Of a stretch of DNA of 64,000 nucleotides, positions 31,301 through 43,038 are shown in pieces. A program made the position numbers and the translations under genes. The DNA comes from Rhodeus uyekii. Taxonomy: Eukaryota > Chordata > Actinopteri > Cypriniformes > Acheilognathidae. The stretch spans positions 493,501 to 557,500 of the forward strand of contig JAWRVZ010000075.1 of the NCBI GenBank assembly GCA_037043235.1, in the 5' to 3' direction. Position 1 is the first letter of the stretch. Each line of letters starts with the position of its first letter. The notes beneath the pieces were generated by a model that saw only the letters and a list, made by a program, of their open reading frames with translations, ran no database searches and was not told the DNA's origin.

Positions 31301-32189
31301 TTCAATCTGTTTCCACACAGAGAAAGCGGTGCGAACAGATATGGATGTTGTTGTGTATGAACAGTATATGTACTTTCATGGGGTTTTTTGCTGCTTTTTT
31401 CCCCTTTTGTTTAGAAAAACTGTAATGATGAGCTGTGAAAGTCAGTGTGAGGGACTGAAGCTTGCACTCATGTGTCTGTCTTTCATCATTATTGAGTGAC
31501 AGATTGTACATTATGATCACAGTAAATAATTGCTATAAATGCACAACATTTGTGTGACAGTAGCTCAGCTTTTTTTTAAAGAAACACCGTAGCTGTCCCA
31601 GTGAAAAACATGTTTTATTGCCATTTGCTGTTTTCTAAACTATTGTTTCTCTCTTATAGTTGATTCAAATGATTGAATTTTAGTGAACCACTTAAACCTC
31701 TCTCTGCACAGACTCTCTTTTTTATTTTTAAATTAATTATAACAAATATAAGTGAAATAAAAAAATATTACAATAACTCATCAAAATATTTATTCAGTAG
31801 TATTTATATCTAAATTAAATAAAACCAAATTAAATATTATATGATTTTTTTCAACAACAAAAAGACTATATATATAAAATGACTAAAAACAAGAAAATAA
31901 ATATTAAAAACACAAAATATAAGTTGAAAAACAAAAAAATGGATATGTAATACATATATGTAATTTTGTTGTATGTTTTTTTGTTGTTTATATTTTAGCT
32001 TTTGTGTTTATAATATTTATGTTCTTGTTTTTAGTCATTTTAGTACTTAGGGTTACTTAATTTTTTCATTTATAGTAATTTCACTTAGTTGTCAGGGAAA
32101 CATTTCTAATAGATTAACTTTTCACCTAATTGTGTGTGTGTATATATATATTCTTTTTTTATAGTTTAAGTTGTATTTTGTGTTAAGGA
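31301..32189. other. AT-rich low-complexity sequence
   Basis: Long A- and T-rich stretches between 31,710 and 32,170, with many TATATA runs. No gene. Confidence 0.55.
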
Positions 32190-32480
32190 TAATGCGCTGA
32201 GTTGTCCATTGAGTTTAAAGCACTTGTGCGTCCCGCAGGTACATTGAAGCGCTGCATTAGTCTAGAGCACTGTTGGCTTGTGCTCTTGAAATTGTTTGAC
32301 AAGGTAAATGGTTTGCTGTCATTTTCTAACTACTTCACTCTCTCTGACCCCACAATCTGCCCTCCATCTTCACCTTTGACCTCTCATGCATTACCTTTGA
32401 TGAAAATCTCCAGGCGAGCATTTCGACAGTGATGAGATTTAAACGGGACTCATGAAATATTCATTCCTCGTCATTTAATG
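32190..32480. promoter_or_regulatory. Candidate conserved non-coding block
   Basis: Unique sequence with TTTAAACGGGACTCATGAAA and TATTCATTCCTCGTCATTTA in an otherwise AT-rich area. Composition-based guess only. Confidence 0.2.
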
Positions 32481-32874
32481 CAACGCACAAACACAAGCAT
32501 ACTTGTCTGAAAAATTAAACTACCTATTATTTGATGAATATTACAAACTACATGACACAGCAGTTGCAACCCATGAAGCAGATGAAAATAATGAGATAAA
32601 TACGTGTGGCAAGACCGAACTGGATCTTAGTATGTACTTCTTATCAGAATGGAGCCTGATCATTGTGTTTCATTATCTGATATTATTGATTTAACCTTTA
32701 TAGCCTTAACCAGAATTCAATTAACTAGTGGATAGAATGTAAAAACATTTAGCTAAAATTATTTTCCCTGAGATATCCATGAAAAATAGACTTTCTGATG
32801 TGGAGTGAATTGTGGCTATCATGACATTTTTATGAGGACAAGGTCAGTCTTTATAAAACTTGCACAGTAGGCAG
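32481..32874. other. Non-coding sequence, nothing recognised
   Basis: AT-rich, no feature. Confidence 0.5.
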
Positions 32875-33150
32875 GCGTCAGGGTTGTGTCTTCGTGTTTG
32901 TCATGTTTTCCTGCTGGTGTCCCATTGTTCATGTCATCAGTATCAGCTGTCTTGTCACTAATTACATTATTAGTCTCGTCAGCTGTTCCCTTTTCCCTAA
33001 TCATCCTCTGTGCATTTAAGCCCTGTTTTTGGCTTATGCAGTGTCTGTTCTTGTCAAATGTGTGTAGTGTGGGCCTTGTAATTGTCATGTTGGTGAATAA
33101 AAGTAATATCGTCATCTTCTGGACGAACGCGTGGCAGCAAGACACTGCAG
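32875..33150 (+). mobile_element. LTR-like element
   Basis: Starts CGTCAGGGTTGTGTC, a one-base variant of TGTCAGGG, and passes through TTATTAGTCTCGTCAGCTG, TTTAAGCCCTGTTTTTGGC and GAATAAAAGTAATATCG. Ends near ACGAACGCGTGGCAGC. AATAAA lies about 50 bp before the end, as in other copies. Confidence 0.55.
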
Positions 33151-33604
33151 GAGAATGGGGTAAACATTTTAAGTAATGCATATATCACCGTTCTTCCTGT
33201 CTAATTATTCACAATCCATTAAATCAATTGATTTCTATTGCATGTTTTCTAAAATGTTATGTTTAAATATGCATTTTGTATACACTAATTTGCACTGAAA
33301 AATCTGAACATTGGATAAAGCCATCTTTAAAATTCTTGTTTTATTTTGTTGACATATTAGAGTGAAAGGTTTTTACTGAGGGGATATCCAATATCTCTTT
33401 TTATCACTCCATAAATAAGTAAATGCTGTCGAAAAAAATATAATTTTTAGGTTTAAAATGTAATATATCAGGCAAATTGTATATGAAGAGTAAAAATCTT
33501 TCAGTGAAGAAATAGAATAGAGATTGGAATTAAACTGTAAAGTTTGGAGTATGTACGTGTTCAAGTGGAGGGGGAACTTTTAACACTTTAAAGACATGTT
33601 TTGT
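33151..33604. other. AT-rich non-coding sequence
   Basis: Nothing recognised. Confidence 0.5.
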
Positions 33605-33873
33605 ACAGATGAAGACGAGGGAAGCAGGTTTCCTTTATTATAACAAAACCAAAATACTTTAAATACATAAACAAACAAAAGCACACTTGTGCAAAACTGG
33701 GAAACCCAGAACACTCAGGAAGGAAATCTACACTCACGGTTCAAGAAAGACCAGAGAACACATGAGGGTTATTATACACAGGATGAGGGGGAACGGGTGA
33801 TGGACTCGACAGGTTAAGGACTTGATACTGGAAGCACACGGAAGGGAGTGAAGACGCGACAGGACTGTGACAA
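33605..33873 (-). mobile_element. LTR-like element, reverse oriented
   Basis: AACAAAACCAAAATACTTTA, AGAACACATGAGGGTTATTA, GGGGGAACGGGTGATGGACT and CGCGACAGGACTGTGACA parallel the copies at 18.7 and 41.7 kb. AACACATGAGGG is shared exactly with the 18.7-kb copy. Confidence 0.55.
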
Positions 33874-34020
33874 GAAGCAAACAGAAGTGTAAATAAATGC
33901 TTGTATGTGTAGTTTGGATGTCTTCTTTCTACTAGCCTGAAATAAGAAATGGAAGCAAAATCTCACATAATTTCTTTGTAAGGCAGTGGAGCTTTACAGC
34001 ACAAAGACCTGCTGAAGAAC

Positions 34021-34043
34021 CGTGTGTGTGTGTGTGTGTGTGT
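34021..34043. repeat. (GT)n microsatellite
   Basis: About 11 uninterrupted GT units. Confidence 0.9.
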
Positions 34044-34551
34044 AAGAGATAATCCCCATATTTATAATAAAACATCATATTTATTTGCTGCTACTCTGAA
34101 GCTATATTAAATTATTGTTGATCTCATTCAGTGCTTTCAAAATCTTTACTTATTAAAATACTTTTTAAATGGCATTATTTTTAAATTAACATTTTAATGA
34201 CAGGTCAACAAAAATTAATTGTTTTATTCCTCAAAATAAACTGAAAATAGTACAAGCTTTGCTAAAGTGAATTTTTATTTATTTTTTTTAACCTAGACAT
34301 GGGTACACAAATAATTTTAGCAAGAATTTGTATCGGTACTGTGTGTCTGTGGGTTCTCCACCGCCTACATTTATACGATGTATTTTCACACCAAATCTGT
34401 TGCTCCATCAATGTTCAATAAAAACATATTTTCTGCAGTCGTACACTATGGGAGAAGAGAAGCACAGGGTGTGCTTTTAGCCCTGTTGTAGCACTTTAAT
34501 ACCTTTTTCAAAAGGAGAGATCTGAAATTGTGGTGCATTAGCATCAGTTTC
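34044..34551. other. AT-rich non-coding sequence
   Basis: Nothing recognised. Confidence 0.5.
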
Positions 34552-34716
34552 AACATTTACATTGCTGTATTTTTTCAGACACTTTTATCCAAAGTAACTT
34601 GCACTGCATTCAAGAAGCACATGGACATTCTAATCAGTTCTTGCTTTCCCTGGGAATCAAACCCATGACCTTGATGTTGCAAGCACTGCTCTCTACAGTT
34701 TGAGCTACAGGAAAGC
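34552..34716 (-). mobile_element. tRNA-derived SINE copy, longest tail
   Basis: TCAGACACTTTTATCCAAAG tail, GGGAATCAAACCCATGACC B-box region (one base off the usual), TTTGAGCTACAGGAAAGC head. Confidence 0.8.
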
Positions 34717-34779
34717 TATAATATTCAAGCTAAAGTATTTCACTAATCGCAGGCCCACTGTTCACTATCAATGGACTAA

Positions 34780-35230
34780 TGCTAATGCTTTGCTTAAGAA
34801 AGAAATATGGGCCACTTTAGCATTTGTACAGTAAGAGATAATGGATCTAGAAATCGAGGAACGGCTAAAAGAAAAGCCGCAGTGCGTAATCAGCGTTCTT
34901 CCTCAATACTCATGCATTTAATCCCAGTTCAGAGAGCCGGCAGGCTTTTGTACTGATTTCCTGAGTAATTAAAATGGGAAAAAGCTCATTTAGCTTTACT
35001 TCTCTCTCTGCTGACAGCGTTGGTCGTGGCCTGGGATTTAAAAGGGAATTTCTGCTCTTGATGGAGAAGCTTCATGCCCTGAACTGTATCCTGAGATTAA
35101 GCTGCTACGCTTTACTTCGAGGGTTCAAAGTCGCACTCTGGATTCTGGCAGCTGAATATTTATTTATTCCTCAAAGAAGTGAACAAAAACACAATTTTGT
35201 AGGAAACAAAATCAATTAATGGCTCTGATG
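34780..35230. promoter_or_regulatory. Candidate conserved non-coding block
   Basis: Unique sequence with CCTGAGTAATTAAAATGGGA near 34,961 and AGCTGAATATTTATTTATTC near 35,150. An 81-codon frame (34,974-35,219) is open but shows no domain and lacks splice signals. Non-coding regulatory DNA is the more likely reading. Confidence 0.3.
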
Positions 35231-35796
35231 AAAGAACTTGGCTAACCAAAACCTTTGAAGGACACGTTTCATTATAAAGTGACATATAAAATTGCTTTGT
35301 GAAGTTCACTAATGAACTATTCCTTTAAAATCTCAAATCTTGTGCCCTACTGTGACTAATAAATAATCATCAACCATTAAAGTTGCTCGAATGGCTGCTG
35401 AAACTAATTGCGACTTAAATCTTGCTAATAATGTACGCAGCGTGAAAGCAAAGGCAAGATGGTAACATATTTTGTGTCGCATAATTACTTCTTCTAAAGA
35501 AAGCTTTAGGTTTGTTGGAGTTCAGTTGGGGGGGAAGTTGGAACAGAAGTTGTTTTAGCTCAAAGGGTTTTGACGTGTGGAGCGTGAAGGGAACATTCAG
35601 CATGCGTTCAGAGCATCACGTGTTTAATGTACAGCACGCCTCAAATAAATGACTGCAGTTTCTTGTAGAGAATAAAAGTTTTGTGCTTGTGTTGATGCAT
35701 TGAGCTGGTTTGCCCAATAATGCAGCATAAAACAATGTCTTTGGTTGGGATTGCAATTGACAAAATAGCATTTTTAATCAGAAGTGTACTGCTGCT
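35231..35796. other. Non-coding sequence, nothing recognised
   Basis: Unique, AT-rich. Confidence 0.45.
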
Positions 35797-36323
35797 TTAA
35801 AGGGGATGCATTGTAACCCTTTTTTACAAGATGTAATATAAGTCTCAGTGTCCCCAGAATGATTCTGTTTCAGCTCAAAAGTTTCAGCTCAAAATACCCC
35901 ACAGATCATTTATTATACCATGTTGTAAATGCCCATTTTTGAGTGGAAGGAGAAACGTGTTGTTTTCATGCATGTGTCTTTAAATGCAAATGAGCTGCTG
36001 CTCCGCCCCCTTTTCCAGAAGAGGGCTGTGCCTTTACAGCTCCTGCATCGGATACTAAAGCATCTGTCGCAGTTACACCCATGTGACACTGCAGTTCTTG
36101 AAGGTTTATGATCTGCATGCATTTTAAAGCCATATCAGTCTAAACTTCTATGACTAGAATTTGCAAATGGTTTGCTCTGAGACCCTGCTTATAATTTATG
36201 GGCATTCAAAAAAAGAGTAGTGGGTAGACTTTTACCATTATAGGATGGTTGTATCCACACACCGCTGACACTTTTGTTCAAACACCATGTAAAAGTGAAT
36301 TTTACATAATAGATCCCCTTTAA
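35797..36323. mobile_element. Non-autonomous DNA element, ~527 bp
   Basis: Left end TTTAAAGGGGATGCATTG; right end ATAATAGATCCCCTTTAA. Interior includes TGCAAATGAGCTGCTGCTCC, GCCCCCTTTTCCAGAAGAGG and TTATAGGATGGTTGTATCCA. It shares its 3' 100 bp with the element at 22.4-22.8 kb. The AAAGGGG termini are inverted. No coding sequence beyond chance frames. Confidence 0.75.
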
Positions 36324-37300
36324 GTGAATATTGACCCTTATATGAACCCTTTTTTGCATATTTCAGAGCATAATGTTCATGGTTAAATCATGCACACGGA
36401 GTAGGAAAAATATCATTTTTTAATCGCTACTGAATGTCTTCAGTAAACTAGGGAAGAGAGTAGAAATATGCATGTGCTCCGCTTGCATGCGTTGAGTTAA
36501 AACATATCCTGGCGCTCTTGTTAATTACAAACATTTGTACGTTTTGATAACGATGCTTTTGGGAAACACGCTGTAGATTTGAAGTACGTCTGAAATGCTG
36601 CTTGGGAAATGCATCTTTTCTATGTGCTCTACCTGTATGTTCGGTTTTGGTTCCCTGAATAAAACTCAACTTGCACCGATTCTGTTTTTACCGCAGAATA
36701 TGGCGATGACCAAAAGCAGGTCGATCAAAAACCCAGAAACGCCTTCAGGATTCACAGCAAAGCTGAAAAGCCCAGTTGAAATGCTGATGGATCCGTCTGC
36801 CTGTTCTTGTGTGCCGTCCTCTCATGCTGTGACTGATGAACGCGGTATGGGCTCTTTGGCGAGACCGTCTCTTTTATCTGCTCTCAGGAAAGGGGTCCGT
36901 TCTGCTCGGCTGAACACTCAGACACTTGTGCACTGCAAATGTACAGTGGGATTGACCCACGCTCTCAAAGGAGCCGCGGTACCTCTTTTTTCTTCAGCCC
37001 AATGTAGCTTTCCTGAAGCTGAAGCACCATGTTCGGTCCTTTCAGAGTATTTTTGTGTGTGTTTAGTTGTGTGAGACTTGAATTGGTGGTGTTTTTTTTA
37101 AAAGCACACATCAAATGCGGTTGTAATTTAAAAGGTTGTATTTGGCAGAACAGCATTTGTTTACTCTGCACTCGACAGTAATGTTCACAGTACAGTCTGC
37201 AAAGACCATTTATGGAAACTGAGGTCAAAGCAGCTCGACGCTTGTGTTGAGAGTTCACTGAAGCCCTGACGTTATCATTTCAATTTAATTAGTCCATTAA
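36324..37300. other. Unique non-coding sequence with a 159-codon open frame
   Basis: An open frame at 36,595-37,074 is the longest in the window outside simple repeats. Its product has no domain, signal or repeat I recognise, composition is Ser/Cys-rich without pattern, and the frame starts inside AT-rich DNA with no splice context. I treat the stretch as non-coding, with low certainty. Confidence 0.4.
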
Positions 37301-37302
37301 TC

Positions 37303-37510
37303 AAGTCAAGTCACCTTTATTTATACAGTGCTTTATACAGTAGAGATTGTTTCAAAGCTGCCTCAGTAATAAATAGGCAAAGAACAAACAATGATGCAAC
37401 CATAATTCAATTCTACTGTAAAGCATCTGCAAAATGACAATAGTGTCATACAGTTCAGCAAGAGTATCGATGTTGCAGAATATATCAGATTTATTTCACA
37501 AAAGATTAAA
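37303..37510 (+). repeat. CTTTATTTATACAGTGCTTT interspersed repeat
   Basis: Starts AAGTCAAGTCACCTTTATTT, then CAGTGCTTTATACAGTAGAG and TTGTTTCAAAGCTGCCTCAG. This opening is characteristic of one of the commonest cyprinid interspersed repeats. 3' end is unclear. Confidence 0.55.
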
Positions 37511-38590
37511 ATTTTTAATAATCTATGCTGAGGCTTTCCTGATTGATTCAATTTAACTTTTCTTTTTTTTTTTTAATATATTTACACATTTACAGTTCTT
37601 CTGGTAAATTGAACAATAATGCATTCATTTACATTTAGGTTAATAATGAAAATTTATATAATTATTTATTTGTTTTTGTTAAGAGCATTTATTTCAGTTT
37701 GACTCAATTGATCCAGTAAATTAAACGTTTTTTTTTTAAAATCCTGTACATCTCTTTTTTTAATGAAAAAGGTGATATAAATATGAGGCTGTTGTATTTT
37801 TACGTGGTCATTTTATTCACAGGCCCCATGTCACCAATTTTTTTCTCTCTAGAATGCGAGTAGTGGCTTTTTTTTCTAATGTAATGTGGCGCATTTTTTC
37901 CATATAGTTACAAACTGGTCTGTTGTGAACTGAGAGTGAATTTGGTTTCTGCTGATCTAGTCCTCATTAGAGCTTCATAATGTATTTTCTCCCTCTCAAG
38001 CAAATACACGACAACAGCATACTAGAAATGGAAAGGTTTATCGTTATCAAGACGTTCCTCGAAAACGACTAAAAATTCTGTATTCTGCTGTCGGGCCAGT
38101 AGTTGGCGGTCACCGTTTTTCACAAATTCACTTTTTTGTAATTTATAGAGAGACGATAACAGTTTTGTTTTCAAAATCTTGTGCTTTAAAACCCTCAAAA
38201 GTTTGTGTTTTCAGGCCCCCAAAACAACGATGCCGTAATAAATAAACGGCAAGAAAGAGAAATAAGATTTCAATTTTTTATTGAAAGCATTCTTGACAAA
38301 AGTCGAAATGTATACATAGATCTTGTAAGGGGTTTCCATCATTAGTTTTTGCTTTAATTGTTCATAAGTATACTTTATCATTAGAAAAATGACCTATGCG
38401 TTCAACTAAAACATTTCTTCTTTTTGGCATAAAGTGTTCTTTAAAATTGAGTCAAGAACCCTAGAGTTCTATATAGAAGCCAATTTCTATAATGAATCTT
38501 TTTCTTTCTTTGTGAAGTGTGATGTTTTCCTACTTGATTTGTTAGTCATAAAATGAAATTTCTGCATTGATGTGTTCTCGCTGTTGGGGT
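37511..38590. other. AT-rich non-coding sequence
   Basis: Poly-T and A/T-rich stretches (37,560-37,780) and otherwise unique DNA. No gene. Confidence 0.5.
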
Positions 38591-38594
38591 CAAA

Positions 38595-38960
38595 GCCTTC
38601 AATTCAGCAAGTACAGAAATCCAATTTAATTAAGGTGAATATATCAGCGCACAAGTGGAGAATCAAAGCCGGATCTTGGTGAATTTAAACTGGCTATTGA
38701 ATGCGGCACATCTTCTGAATTTTAATAGAAGTGCTGTGCAGACGAGATCTCCAGATACCAAACCTCTTTCTTTGTGAAGTGGAGCTCCACTTATAGCGGC
38801 GAGATCATGTTGTTCTGTCAGAGATTTCCCAAGGAGAGACAGAGAGGGAGAGATACAGCAAGACCAGCCATGATTTGCGTCCCTAGATCAGGCTGACAAT
38901 TGAAAAGCTCCACACGGAGCCCCAAGAACTCCGACTGACACCATCATTTAGTGTCTCTCC
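38595..38960. promoter_or_regulatory. Candidate conserved non-coding block
   Basis: Unique sequence containing ATCCAATTTAATTAAGGTGA, AATCAAAGCCGGATCTTGG and CCACTTATAGCGGCGAGATC. No repeat match in the window and no frame. Confidence 0.3.
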
Positions 38961-39044
38961 TCAGGACTGACCTTCATCTGGGTGAAAAGACCTTGTGAAC
39001 CCCTCTGGCTGCCCTCCAAATCCAACATACGGCCAATGATCCTG

Positions 39045-39056
39045 TGCGGGGGGGGG
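39045..39056. repeat. Poly-G run
   Basis: An uninterrupted run of about ten G residues after CTGTGC. Confidence 0.85.
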
Positions 39057-39289
39057 GACACACCAAAGCATTTGAATTAACACAGTTTGTGCCCCTGTTG
39101 TTGTTGTTCCTCCAAACGTGTGTGCTGTTATTTTATGAATGATATTATGAAAATAAATTAATATACAAATATATTTTGAAGATTCTGCAAAACTGCTGCA
39201 TGATGTCTTTGCCATTTAAGAGTCTAGGGTTTGATGTTTTAAAAGCTTCTGCTCACTGAGAAAGCATTTATTCAAAAAACAAAACTTTA

Positions 39290-39677
39290 TTGTGAATGTA
39301 TAGTAAAGTGTCATTTATTCCTGTGATTAAAGCTGAATTTATTAGATGATAAATACAGTAAAACAGTGTAATATTATATCAGTGTAAAATAGCTGTTTTC
39401 TATGTGAATATATAGTAAAGTGTCATTTATTCCTGTGATTAAAGCTGAATTTATTAGATGATAAATACAGTAAAACAGTGTAATATTATATCAATGTAAA
39501 ACAGCTGTTTTCTATGTGAATATATAGTAAAGTGTCATTTATTCCTGTGATTAAAGCTGAATTTATTAGATGATAAATACAGTAAAACAGTGTAATATTA
39601 TATCAATGTAAAACAGCTGTTTTCAATGTGAATATATAGTAAAGTGTCATTTATTCCTGTGATCAAAGCTGAATTGA
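39290..39677 (+). repeat. Second array of the 112-bp unit, ~3.4 copies
   Basis: Same unit as the array at 19,978-21,806, in the same orientation, with private variants (TCAATGTAAAACAGC instead of TCAGTG; AAATAGC in one copy). It ends at GATCAAAGCTGAATTGATG, where Tc1-derived sequence begins. Confidence 0.95.
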
Positions 39678-40150
39678 TGAAAACTGTCCTTAACTGAGGC
39701 CTGCAGTTTTTTGGATGATGTTGTGGGTGTTTTGTGACTCTTGGATGAGTTGTCGTTGAGCTCTTGGGGTAACTTTGGTTGGCCAGTCACTCCTGGGAAG
39801 GTTCACCACTGTTCCATGTTTTCTCCATTTGTGGATAATGGCTCTCACTGTGATTCGCTGGAGTCCCAAAGCTTTAGAAATGCCTTTATAACCTTTTCCA
39901 GACTGATAGATCTGACTTACTTCCTAATTTGTTCCTGAATTTCTTTGGATCTCGACATATCTAGCTTTTGAAGATCTTTTGTTCTACTTCACTTTATCAG
40001 GCAGGTCTTATTAAAGGGATTTCTTGATTGAGAACGTGTAACAGTAAATCAGGCCTGTTGTGGCTAGAGAAATTAAACTCAGTTTAAACCACAGTTATGT
40101 TATGTTTTCATACAGGCCCATGTAGGATTGAATCTTGTTTTCCCTTCATA
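39678..40150 (-). mobile_element. Tc1-like transposon fragment (5' part)
   Basis: Minus-strand 5' end of a second, different Tc1 family: leader from about 40,150 down to 39,959 and the first third of the transposase frame down to about 39,680, where it joins the 112-bp array. The rest of the element is absent. Confidence 0.75.
39680..39958 (-). pseudogene. Tc1 transposase, N-terminal fragment
   Basis: A minus-strand start codon at 39,958 opens MSRSKEIQEQIRK, then an in-frame TAA at 39,919-39,917. Downstream a frameshift is needed to follow the family through its helix-turn-helix region (GKGYK...ISKALGLQR in pieces) and an HGTVVNLPRS-like linker. The DDE catalytic core is entirely missing. 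The paired N-terminal HTH domains normally bind the transposon ends. Dead remnant. Confidence 0.8.
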
Positions 40151-40265
40151 ATAACAACCTTAATTTAAAAACAGCATTTTGTGTTTACTTGTGTTATCTT
40201 TGACTAATATTTAAATTTCTTTGACGATCTGAAACATGCCAATAGGTAGACAAACACCACTGTGT

Positions 40266-40440
40266 ATACAGTAATACCTCGGTTTACTTGATATACGACT
40301 TGGTATACGAGCAAATCGATGTACAAGCATGGAGGGTCAAATCGGTGTACGAGCATTGTATCGGTGTATGAGAAAAGTTTTCCCTCACCCACGCGCATGT
40401 TTTGTGTGGAAAAGTCCTAACGCTCAGCATTGTTGCGTGC
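40266..40440 (+). mobile_element. Pogo/Tigger-like element fragment
   Basis: TACAGTAATACCTCGGTTTA opens the segment, followed by TATACGAGCAAATCGATGTA. Only the left terminus is clear. Confidence 0.5.
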
Positions 40441-41579
40441 ATTTTTACAGGAAATATCCTAATGACAGCCTCTCATAAAACAGTCATGCAGTTAAAAATG
40501 CAGTAATAGCACAATTTAAAATATGTCATACTATAAATTTGTTTGAGGAACAGGCCAACATTTCCGTAATTGCTCACAAAATATGTTTGAAATGTTGGCA
40601 CATGGTTCGCAGGACATTTTTGCAGGAACTATTTCTCACTTAACTTATAGAATTAAAGCAAAAGCAATCCATTAACGAATCATACTAAACGTCTTTTAAA
40701 CAACACTAACTTTTAGCAGATCTGAGGGAAAGTACAGTATATCCTGAAAATATCTGTTTTGCTTCATGGAACTGTGTTCTGCTTTGATTGGTGAAGATCG
40801 TTTCCGCGGTCTGTGTGGAAATGGTCAGTTCTACAAACTGATGGATGTAGAACGTGATTTGGCATGACAGGCCTGTTCATCATTTGTCCGACTGTAGGAT
40901 GTCTTACTGTAACGCTGGGCTTTCCATTTACGGTAGCGTGAGTCCGTTTTGAGTTGACCAAAGTATGTTCTATTTTAGTTTTCAGAGGGCAGCGGAAGGC
41001 TTGAACGCAGTGCTGTTTATTCACGCTGTAATCAGCCCACTCTATAACTGCTGAAGTGTCTCCCAAGGGTCTCCAAAAGCATTTTTTCTAGCTCTGTATT
41101 ATTGTCCTCAGTGGAGCTGTTTTTTTATTTATTTAATCAGTGCTGAAAAGAACCCAATAGGGATGAATGAGGGGAAAAATACAGCCATGGCAAGAGCTTC
41201 AGGAATATTTGAAGGAGAAAACGGCTAAGCCAGCAGGAAAAACCAAAAACATTCTTTCTCTCCCTCTCCATCTCTACCCCCTTACCCCCCCCCCTCTCCC
41301 TTTGCCAGCATGCCGTATCCAACTAATCCCTGAGGTTGGAATCGTTGTCAGTTTAAGTCGGTGGAGTTTGAATCTGTTCTCACAGCCCGTTTTAATCCTA
41401 CCAATATATTTGCATGATAATTCATTCATTCACTCACTTTTATCAAATTATCATGTGCTTTATACCTTTTTGCTGATATTAAACCTGATTGAAATTAAGT
41501 GATTTGATCCTTAAATTATCGACATTTATGCCTCAAAAGCAAGTATACTTTTCTGAACCCACTGGAAGATATTTTTGTA
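40441..41579. other. Unique non-coding sequence
   Basis: Includes a poly-C run at about 41,286-41,295 in a CT-rich stretch (41,255-41,310). Open frames of 100-111 codons here show no domain. Confidence 0.45.
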
Positions 41580-42240
41580 ACACTTCACTCAAAGCCTTCA
41601 TATATGATGCTTTATAAAAGTGTTTTTAATGCATTAATTATACCTTGTAATGCATCGTATAATACATTGTGTCACGAAACAGCGGAGAACGTGTGCGATG
41701 CGGAACGAGGAGAAACTCTCTTTATTCATAAAACGAAAACCAAAACACTTTAAATAACAAAACAAAACGGCACTAGTGCAAAAAACTCTCATAAACTCAA
41801 CAAGAACCACAGAAGGATAACGACATCCACACAACATAACAAAGACATAGCAACATTAACAACCGACCAAGACAAGGGAAACACAAGATGGTTTTATACA
41901 CAAGGAAATGACGAACACCTGGGTAGACTAACGATGAAAGTGATGACAAGACAAGTGCAGGGAGACTAACAATGACCTTAGAGGCAGGAAGTGAACAGAA
42001 GACATGACTGACAGGAAGTGTAACAATGACCTTACTGACAGGAAGTGACAAAGAAGACCCGACAGACAGGACCAAGGGTGACCCATTGTATGGTCTGAAA
42101 AATTTTAACCACAGTAATAATACATGAATATACTTATCTATTCATTGCTGTAGCTTTAGAAAGTATAATGCATTAATAAAACATTAATGTTTTATGTATT
42201 AACTGGCTAGAGATAAATGTATCTTGATTTAAGAATGTTT
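41580..42240. repeat. AT-rich DNA repeat split by a solo LTR-like element
   Basis: AATGCATTAATTATACC on the left and TATAATGCATTAATAAAAC on the right are parts of one older repeat interrupted at 41,670-42,083. Confidence 0.4.
41670..42083 (-). mobile_element. Solo LTR-like element with target-site duplication
   Basis: TGTCACGAAACAG at the left and CCAAGGGTGACC at the right form imperfect TG...CA-type inverted ends. CATTG lies immediately outside both (41,665-41,669 and 42,084-42,088), a 5-bp duplication in the 4-6 bp range made by retroviral-type integrases. On the reverse strand a TTTATGAATAAAGAGAG signal sits near the 3' end. No internal retroelement genes, so either a solo LTR or a short non-autonomous element. 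Confidence 0.7.
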
Positions 42241-42770
42241 ATATATATTTGCATTAAGTTCGCCTTGGCAAACATTGCTATTTGCAGGAGTTTATGTTGC
42301 TGTGGTTAATTTACAGCGGCTTATTATTCCAAATAAATCAAACTAAAGCATGTGAATCAAGGTTTTAAGCATGCAAACACTCGTCAGAAGGACTGTTTAT
42401 TTGAAAACAGTTCCAAAAGTGATTCAGTGATTCAGCTCTTCCGGTGGCATGTAACCTCTGGATTTGAAGAAATGTTTCTCGCTGTGGCTCATGGAAACAG
42501 TGAAGCGCTGGTTCGCACAGATCAGAACTGTTCCGGCACATTCTATCGTTTGACCTAGTCAGAGTCGTTCTGTTTGCAGAACAAAAAGTGCAGCAGTTGT
42601 ACTGTAAACACAGAAACACGAGCGTCTGCATTATTCACAGCCAGAGACCCGCTGCTCTTTCAGACAGACAGCTCAGAGATATCATTCAGATACAGATATA
42701 AAGCACATGCCTTCCAGAAGTAAAAATCCTTTTTAAAGTGCTTTTTAATGATTGTTTAACTGTTTATATG
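42241..42770. other. Unique non-coding sequence
   Basis: Overlapping frames on both strands between 42,352 and 42,631 show no recognised domain. Confidence 0.4.
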
Positions 42771-42774
42771 CATT

Positions 42775-42905
42775 TATACCATGGTTTGTCTGAATACCCT
42801 AATCTGATTGGCTGGAAGGTGTGCGATAAAACCAGTTAATGCACATGAATTTTATTTCTATTAACAAAATAGTTTCATTATTAAATCGTGTTATTAAGTC
42901 ACAGC
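42775..42905 (+). repeat. Fragment of cyprinid DNA element
   Basis: TATACCATGGTTTGTCTGAA followed by CTGATTGGCTGGAAGG, the left end of the element family whose right end resembles 3,360-3,560. Confidence 0.45.
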
Positions 42906-43038
42906 TTCATCGTTATTCGAGAGAAGTTGCACACAGACTGAATCTTTCTCTCTCGCTCTAATTCAAATGTAATCGTACACACTACTTTAGCCATTATAGG
43001 AGTAAATGACGTTCTTCTTTAAGCCAAACACATTTGGA

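Noticed and set aside
32819..33181. 120-codon minus and 96-codon plus frames
   Set aside because: Both overlap an LTR-like element and each other; no domain.
36595..37074. 159-codon frame, longest outside repeats
   Set aside because: No domain, signal peptide or splice context recognised; length is plausible by chance in 64 kb. Kept as a note because I cannot run a search.
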